Source of the DNA: an uncultured Clostridia bacterium
Lineage (GTDB): Bacteria; Bacillota; Clostridia; Oscillospirales; Ruminococcaceae
NCBI GenBank assembly: GCA_946533615.1
Contig: CAMNBY010000221.1
Span: forward strand, 1-19,027
Length of the DNA: 19,027 nucleotides
Reading direction: 5' to 3'
Shown here: one piece after another, positions 14,460 through 19,027 of the stretch
How the letters are laid out: each line of letters opens with the position of its first letter
Numbering within the stretch: position 1 is the first letter of the stretch
Notes under the pieces: model-generated
Database searches by the model: none
Seen by the model: the letters and a program-made list of their open reading frames with translations, nothing else
What the model was told of the DNA's origin: nothing
Made by a program: the position numbers and the translations under genes

Positions 14460-15608
14460 TTATTTGAATTTGTCCTTCAGCTTTTCAAAGAAGCTCTGCC
14501 GCTTCTGATAGTTCTTTTCGGAAAGCGAATCCTCGAAGGCGCGAAGCTTGGACTCCTGCTCCTTGGTCAGGTTCTTCGGTATCTCAACTATCACGGTGAT
14601 GTAGTGGTCGCCGCGGTCACTGCGGTAAAGCCTCTTGACTCCCCTGCCGCGGAGCCTGAACTCCATTCCCGACTGCGTTCCCGGGGGAACGGGATACTTC
14701 ACCTTGCCGTCAATGGTCGGTACAACGACCTCTGCGCCGAGGGTCAGCTGGGAATAAGTAAGCGGCACAGTTGTCCTGATGTCGTAGCCGTCACGGGTGA
14801 AGATCGGGTCGGGGCGGACGTTCACGTTGATGTGCAGGTCGCCGTTGGGGCCGCCGTTCGCGCCGGCATTTCCGCCGCCCTGTATGCGAAGGGTCTGGCC
14901 GTCGTCAACGCCTGCGGGTATCTCGATCTCGCGGGTGATGGTCTTCTTTACCTGGCCGCGTCCCGAACAGGTGGGACAGGGGCGGTCAACGGTCTTGCCC
15001 TTTCCTCCGCAGCGTGTGCAGACCGAGCTCTGCGAGATATTGCCGAAGGGAGTTCTCTGGGTCACGCGGACAGTACCCGTGCCTTTACAGTCGGGGCAGG
15101 TCTGGGGAGTAGTTCCCGGAGCAGCGCCCGAGCCCTTGCAATCGGGGCAGACCTCGGAGCGGGTCAGCTTGATAGATTTTGTAACGCCCTTGCAGGCCTC
15201 CATAAAATCAATGGTAACAGAAGACGAAACGTCGCTGCCGCGTCTCGGAGCATTCGGCCTTGACGACCGCGAGCCAAAGCCCGAAAAGCCGCCGAAGAAG
15301 GAATTGAGAATATCGTCCATATCTCCGAAGCCGCCAAAGCCGCCGCTGAAGCCGCCTCCCTGTCCTGCGCCGTAGTTGGGGTCAACACCGGCAAAGCCGA
15401 ACTGGTCGTACTTTGCGCGTTTGTCCTTATCCGAAAGGATCTCGTAGGCCTCGTTTATCTCCTTGAATTTCTCCTCGGCCTCCTTGTCGTTGGGGTGAAG
15501 GTCGGGGTGATACTGTCTTGCCAGCTTTCGGAAGGCTTTCTTTATATCATCGTCCGAAGCGCCCTTCTGGACTCCGAGCACCTCGTAGTAATCTCTTTTG
15601 TCTGCCAT
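14460..15608 (-). CDS. dnaJ: Chaperone DnaJ (class A Hsp40)
   Basis: Co-chaperone that delivers clients to DnaK and stimulates its ATPase. The 382-residue protein has a J domain with HPD at 34-36 (RQYHPDLHPND), a Gly/Phe-rich linker (GQGGGFSGGFGGFGD), four CxxCxGxG zinc motifs (CPDCKGSG, CPDCKGTG, CTRCGGKG, CPTCSGRG) and the usual substrate-binding C-terminal domains (VKYPVPPGTQSG, LRGRGVKRL). Length and order are typical of full-length DnaJ. I chose ATG 15608 (MADKRDYYEVLG) because AGGAG lies 7 bases upstream; the ATG two codons earlier is one base from it. Last gene of the heat-shock operon, 96 bases after dnaK, with a hairpin in the gap. Confidence 0.97.
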   Translation of the reverse strand: MADKRDYYEVLGVQKGASDDDIKKAFRKLARQYHPDLHPNDKEAEEKFKEINEAYEILSDKDKRAKYDQFGFAGVDPNYGAGQGGGFSGGFGGFGDMDDILNSFFGGFSGFGSRSSRPNAPRRGSDVSSSVTIDFMEACKGVTKSIKLTRSEVCPDCKGSGAAPGTTPQTCPDCKGTGTVRVTQRTPFGNISQSSVCTRCGGKGKTVDRPCPTCSGRGQVKKTITREIEIPAGVDDGQTLRIQGGGNAGANGGPNGDLHINVNVRPDPIFTRDGYDIRTTVPLTYSQLTLGAEVVVPTIDGKVKYPVPPGTQSGMEFRLRGRGVKRLYRSDRGDHYITVIVEIPKNLTKEQESKLRAFEDSLSEKNYQKRQSFFEKLKDKFK

Positions 15609-15653
15609 AAGCATTCTCCTATTTCAAAGCACATTCGCCAAAACGCCGTGAAG

Positions 15654-15679
15654 CCGCAGAGCAGCGAACTGCCCTGCGG
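15654..15679 (-). ncRNA. Stable intercistronic hairpin between dnaK and dnaJ
   Basis: On the minus strand CCGCAGGGCAG and CTGCTCTGCGG form an 11-bp stem (one G.T) with a TTCG tetraloop. No T-run follows, so it is unlikely to be a full terminator. It probably stabilises the dnaK mRNA 3' end or is a processing point that sets the dnaK:dnaJ ratio. The 10-base sequence CTTTGAAATA (minus strand) occurs on both sides of it (15620-15629, 15694-15703). Confidence 0.6.
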
Positions 15680-15704
15680 TCGCGGTGATCGGTTATTTCA
15701 AAGA

Positions 15705-17573
15705 TCAGTCAACATCTGTGAAGTCGGCGTCGATAACGTTGTCGTCATTCTGGCCGCCCTGAGCTCCGCCCATATTGCCCATATTGCCCATGTTGTTGGG
15801 GTCAAAGCCGCCCTGAGCGCCCTGCTGAGCCTGTGCAGCCTCCTGATAGATCCTTGCTGCGATAGGCTGGAACTCGTTCTCGAGCTCCTTCTGTGCTGCC
15901 TTGATGTCCTCTACGCCCTTGTTGCCGTTGAGCGCGTTCTTGAGGGCATCTATCTTGGCCTGCACCCTGCTCTTCTCGTCAGCGGATACCTTATCGCCGA
16001 ACTCGTTCAGCGCCTTGTCTACCTGGAAGCAGAGCTGGTCGGCCTGGTTGCGGGTGTCAACCTCTTCCTTCCTCTTTGCGTCCTCGGCAGCGAAGGCCTC
16101 GGCCTCCTTGACAGCCTTGTCGATGTCCTCCTTGGACATATTGGTGGAAGAAGTGATCGTGATGTTCTGCTCCTTGCCCGTGCCGAGGTCCTTTGCGGAA
16201 ACATGAACGATGCCGTTGGCGTCGATATCAAATGTTACCTCGATCTGGGGGATGCCTCTCGGAGCGGGAGCGATGCCGTCCAGACGGAACATACCGAGCT
16301 GCTTGTTATCCTTTGCGAACTCTCTCTCGCCCTGAAGAACGTTGATGTCAACAGCGCTCTGGTTGTCTGCTGCGGTAGAGAAGATCTGGCTCTTCTTGGT
16401 CGGGATAGTTGTATTTCTCTCGATGATCTTTGTGCAGACGCCGCCCATGGTCTCAAGGCCGAGGGACAGAGGAGTTACATCGAGGAGCAGCAGACCTTCC
16501 TTGACGTCGCCGCCGAGAACGCCGCCCTGATAAGCAGCGCCGAGAGCTACGCACTCATCGGGGTTGATGCCCTTGAAGGGCTCCTTGCCGATGAATTTCT
16601 TAACAGCCTCCTGAACGGCGGGTATTCTCGAAGAACCGCCCACCATCAGCACCTTCTGGAGCTCGTTTGCCGAGAGTCCCGAATCGCTGAGCGCCTGTCT
16701 TACAGGTCCCATAGTAGCCTCTACGAGGTCAGCGGTCATCTCGTTGAACTTAGCCTGAGTAAGTGTCATCTCGAGGTGCTTCGGGCCTGTTGCATCGGCG
16801 GTGATGAAGGGCAGCGAGATAGTGGTGGAAGGTGTGCTGGAGAGCTCTATCTTGGCCTTTTCGGCGGCCTCCTTGAGTCTCTGCATAGCCATCTTGTCGC
16901 CCGAGAGGTCAACGCCCTCGGTCTGCTTGAATTCCTTTATCATCCAGTCGATGATGCGCTGGTCGAAGTCGTCGCCGCCGAGGCGGTTGTTGCCTGCGGT
17001 AGCAAGAACTTCGGTAACGCCGTCGCCCATTTCGATGATCGAAACATCGAACGTACCGCCGCCGAGGTCATATACCATTACCTTCTGATCCTCTTCCTTG
17101 TCGATGCCGTAGGAAAGAGCAGCGGCTGTCGGCTCGTTGATTATACGCTTTACATTGAGGCCTGCTATCTGGCCTGCGTCCTTGGTGGCCTGGCGCTGGG
17201 CGTCGGTGAAGTAAGCAGGGACGGTGATAACGGCGTCTGTCACGGGCTGACCGAGGTAAGCCTCGGCATCGGCCTTCAGCTTCTGGAGTATCATCGCGGA
17301 GATCTCCTGAGGAGTATAGCTCTTGCCGCCCATCTGAGCCTTATAGTCAGAGCCCATGTGTCTCTTGATAGAGATAACTGTGTTGTCGAAGTTTGTAACT
17401 GCCTGTCTCTTGGCCACCTGACCAACGAGTCTGTCGCCGGTCTTTGAAACGCCGACTACGGAAGGCGTAGTTCTTGCGCCCTCGCTGTTGGGGATTACGA
17501 CTGCCTCGCCGCCCTCAACGACAGCCACGCAGGAGTTTGTTGTACCAAGGTCTATTCCGATTATTTTTGCCAT
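15705..17573 (-). CDS. dnaK: Chaperone DnaK (Hsp70)
   Basis: ATP-driven cytoplasmic chaperone. The 622-residue protein begins MAKIIGIDLGTTNSCVAVVE (phosphate-1 motif) and has VMVYDLGGGTFDVSI (phosphate 2), the adenosine motif VLMVGGSSRIPAVQEAV, the interdomain linker region with LLLLDVTPLSLGLE, the substrate-binding strands (VDINVLQGERE), and a C-terminal helical lid. A Gly/Asn/Met/Gln-rich tail follows, ending NVIDADFTDVD, close to the usual DADF-x-EV-D end. The length is normal for the family. Start ATG 17573 has AAAGGAAG 8 bases upstream. It lies 111 bases after grpE and 96 bases before dnaJ. Confidence 0.98.
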   Translation of the reverse strand: MAKIIGIDLGTTNSCVAVVEGGEAVVIPNSEGARTTPSVVGVSKTGDRLVGQVAKRQAVTNFDNTVISIKRHMGSDYKAQMGGKSYTPQEISAMILQKLKADAEAYLGQPVTDAVITVPAYFTDAQRQATKDAGQIAGLNVKRIINEPTAAALSYGIDKEEDQKVMVYDLGGGTFDVSIIEMGDGVTEVLATAGNNRLGGDDFDQRIIDWMIKEFKQTEGVDLSGDKMAMQRLKEAAEKAKIELSSTPSTTISLPFITADATGPKHLEMTLTQAKFNEMTADLVEATMGPVRQALSDSGLSANELQKVLMVGGSSRIPAVQEAVKKFIGKEPFKGINPDECVALGAAYQGGVLGGDVKEGLLLLDVTPLSLGLETMGGVCTKIIERNTTIPTKKSQIFSTAADNQSAVDINVLQGEREFAKDNKQLGMFRLDGIAPAPRGIPQIEVTFDIDANGIVHVSAKDLGTGKEQNITITSSTNMSKEDIDKAVKEAEAFAAEDAKRKEEVDTRNQADQLCFQVDKALNEFGDKVSADEKSRVQAKIDALKNALNGNKGVEDIKAAQKELENEFQPIAARIYQEAAQAQQGAQGGFDPNNMGNMGNMGGAQGGQNDDNVIDADFTDVD

Positions 17574-17650
17574 AAGTCATTCTTCCTTTCAAAAATCAAT
17601 GTTCATTGTCTTCCGTTCTTTTGTTTCCGCCCTGCGGCGGTGTGATAACT

Positions 17651-17675
17651 ATTGTGCATTGTGAATTGTGCATTG
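17651..17675. repeat. Short direct repeat in the grpE-dnaK gap
   Basis: ATTGTGCATTG occurs at 17651-17661 and 17665-17675 with three bases between. The 111-base gap also holds CCGCC/GGCGG able to form a small hairpin just upstream of dnaK. No CIRCE element (TTAGCACTC-N9-GAGTGCTAA) is present here. Confidence 0.6.
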
Positions 17676-17684
17676 AAACTGCTG

Positions 17685-18269
17685 CTATGGATTTGCGACT
17701 ATTACCATCGCGTGTCTGATGACCTTGTCGCCAAGCATATAGCCCTTCTGGAGCACCTGAGCTACGGTGTTCTCGCCGAGCTCATCGTTGTCCACGGTGC
17801 TTACAGCCATTGCAAAGTTCGGGTCAAATTCCTTACCCTCAAGCTCCATCGGTGTTACTCCCAGCTTTGTGAGCATATCCGAGAACTGCTTGAAGATCAT
17901 CTCTACGCCCGATTTGTAGGCGGCGTCGGCGGTCTCGGTCTGTAGTGCCCGCTCAAAGTTGTCGATGAGCGGAAGTATCTCCGCGACCGTGTCGCCCTTA
18001 ATGCTTGCCGAAAGCTCGAGCCGCTCCTTTGCCGAGCGCTTTCTGAAGTTATCATACTCGGCCATCAGCCGCAGATACTTGTCATTTGCCTCGTCGAGCT
18101 GAACCCTGAGCTTTTCTTCCTCGGTGGGCTTGTTGTCTTCTTGCTCCTGTTCTGCCTCCTCTTTATTATCTTCGGCGTTTTCTGAAACAGGCTGCTCCTG
18201 TTCGGGGCTCTCCTGCTCCGCCTGAGCTTCTTCCTCCTGTGTTACAGGCTTTTCGTTTTCCTCCTGCAT
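17685..18269 (-). CDS. grpE: Nucleotide exchange factor GrpE
   Basis: Releases ADP from DnaK. A Glu/Gln-rich, probably disordered N-terminal ~55 residues leads into the coiled-coil dimer helix (LDEANDKYLRLMAEYDNFRK, RSAKERLELS) and the beta domain with LEGKEFDPNFAMAVST and VAQVLQKGYMLGDKVIRHAMV, the GrpE signature. I chose ATG 18269 because GGGAGG lies 11 bases upstream; GTG at 18272 (8 bases) is equally plausible. The longer frame starting at 18305 would overlap the end of hrcA by 14 bases and has no clear ribosome site. It follows hrcA closely and precedes dnaK, the standard Firmicutes order. Confidence 0.95.
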   Translation of the reverse strand: MQEENEKPVTQEEEAQAEQESPEQEQPVSENAEDNKEEAEQEQEDNKPTEEEKLRVQLDEANDKYLRLMAEYDNFRKRSAKERLELSASIKGDTVAEILPLIDNFERALQTETADAAYKSGVEMIFKQFSDMLTKLGVTPMELEGKEFDPNFAMAVSTVDNDELGENTVAQVLQKGYMLGDKVIRHAMVIVANP

Positions 18270-18291
18270 CACTTCCTGCGCCTCCCTTTCT

Positions 18292-19027
18292 CTATTCTTT
18301 TTCATCTTCGCCCGGATTGTCGTCTGTCAGCAGCTCGGTGAGCTTCTGGGAGAAGTACTCGATATACGGGATGAACTTTGCGTAATCGAGCCTCATTGGT
18401 CCCAGCAGACCCAGCGTGCCGACCTGCCTGCCGTCCTTGCTGAACGGTGCGGCTATCAGGGACGAGTTGCTTATTACAAAGCCCTCGCTCTCGGGCGAGA
18501 ACATTACCTGCAATCCGCTGAACGTTTCGTTAACGAATTGCATCATGCCTTTTTTATTGTCCAGGAAGCTTATTATCTCTCCCTGGTCGAAGTCCTTGCA
18601 GGTGAGCAGGTTCTTGGCGCCCGTCACCGAGACCTCACTTGACGTGAACTCCTTTGAAAGCTGCAAGAGCTCGTTCATAAGGGGCGCCAGCGTCATCATA
18701 TATGCGCCCATCGCTGCGGTGAGGTCGTCGAACTTCTTCTCGCTCAGCTCCTCCAGCGGAACGCCCTGCAGGTTGGTTTGCAGGTAGTTGTCGAAAAATT
18801 CAAGCTGCTCGTTGGTCAGGTCAAATTCAAGCCTGCACACCTTGTTCTTGATGGCGCCGCTCGAGGTTATCATAAGGATAACGTACATCCGCTTGCCCGT
18901 GGGTATGACCTCGACCTTCGAGATCATCGAGAACTTAGGCGTTGAGGTCGCGACCACCGACGCACATTTTGTAAGCTCTGCCAGCGCCATCGACGCCGAG
19001 TTCACAAGCTCCTCTTCGGTGACGGCG
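18292..19027 (-). CDS. hrcA: Heat-inducible transcription repressor HrcA, 3' part
   Basis: Repressor of the heat-shock operon, which binds CIRCE elements. About 245 C-terminal residues are present; the frame is open to the right edge and the N-terminal winged-helix DNA-binding domain lies outside. Recognisable parts are ASMALAELTKCASVVATSTP after the missing N-terminus, the GAF-like core (MYVILMITSSGAIKNKVCRL), and the conserved late region SLIAAPFSKDGRQVGTLGLL followed by GPMRLDYAKFIPYIEYFSQKL. Any CIRCE and promoter would be upstream of hrcA, beyond the window. The stop is 22 bases before the preferred grpE start. Confidence 0.93.
   Translation of the reverse strand, partial: AVTEEELVNSASMALAELTKCASVVATSTPKFSMISKVEVIPTGKRMYVILMITSSGAIKNKVCRLEFDLTNEQLEFFDNYLQTNLQGVPLEELSEKKFDDLTAAMGAYMMTLAPLMNELLQLSKEFTSSEVSVTGAKNLLTCKDFDQGEIISFLDNKKGMMQFVNETFSGLQVMFSPESEGFVISNSSLIAAPFSKDGRQVGTLGLLGPMRLDYAKFIPYIEYFSQKLTELLTDDNPGEDEKE

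Noticed and set aside
15495..17447. A 650-codon plus-strand frame opposite dnaK
   Set aside because: Long antisense frames opposite dnaK are a known artefact of its codon bias. This one has no homology that I recognise and no ribosome site, and it runs into the dnaJ gene.
17574..17684. CIRCE element ahead of dnaK
   Set aside because: No TTAGCACTC-N9-GAGTGCTAA match is present in this gap or in the dnaK-dnaJ gap. If the operon is CIRCE-controlled, the site should be upstream of hrcA, outside the window.

Overview
The window looks like a chromosomal segment of an anaerobic, fermentative member of the Clostridia, most likely a Ruminococcus-like Oscillospiraceae. This is inferred from the hrcA-grpE-dnaK-dnaJ heat-shock operon, AGGAGG-type ribosome binding sites, strong sigma-A promoters in AT-rich gaps of otherwise GC-rich DNA, a pyruvate formate-lyase, and zinc-ribbon membrane proteins plus Asp-rich lipoproteins of a style common in that group. 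No tRNA, rRNA, CRISPR array, transposase or phage gene was seen.

Layout. (1) 1-135, minus: start of a family-2 glycosyltransferase. (2) 280-2866, minus: a four-gene envelope operon with two uncharacterised multi-spanning membrane proteins, PspA, and a membrane protein with a GIDE domain like that of the eukaryotic E3 ligases MULAN and SP1 but without a RING. (3) 3167-4786, minus: a membrane-anchored L,D-transpeptidase. (4) 5060-7618, minus: a pyruvate formate-lyase operon in which the enzyme is split. The 694-residue body carries the two catalytic cysteines but ends just before the glycyl-radical domain, which is a separate 83-residue protein. A 71-residue protein between them resembles the first half of the radical domain but lacks the radical glycine loop. 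(5) 7815-9236, minus: pyruvate kinase. (6) 9475-14406, plus: four genes for two zinc-ribbon, single-pass membrane paralogues and two tandem lipoproteins, all ending in the same ~110-residue module. (7) 14460-19027, minus: dnaJ, dnaK, grpE and the 3' part of hrcA.

How it fits together. Pyruvate kinase makes the pyruvate that the adjacent PFL cleaves to acetyl-CoA and formate, so regions 4-5 are an end-of-glycolysis block. Splitting off the radical domain would make the oxygen-sensitive part of PFL replaceable, as E. coli GrcA/YfiD does for damaged PFL; here it appears to be the only radical domain present, with an unexplained third protein. Regions 2, 3 and 6 concern the cell envelope (membrane-stress response, peptidoglycan cross-linking, exported proteins of unknown role), and region 7 is protein-folding homeostasis.

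The split PFL with its interposed half-domain protein is the strongest candidate for an unusual system; the module-sharing zinc-ribbon/lipoprotein cluster and the PspA-GIDE operon come next.
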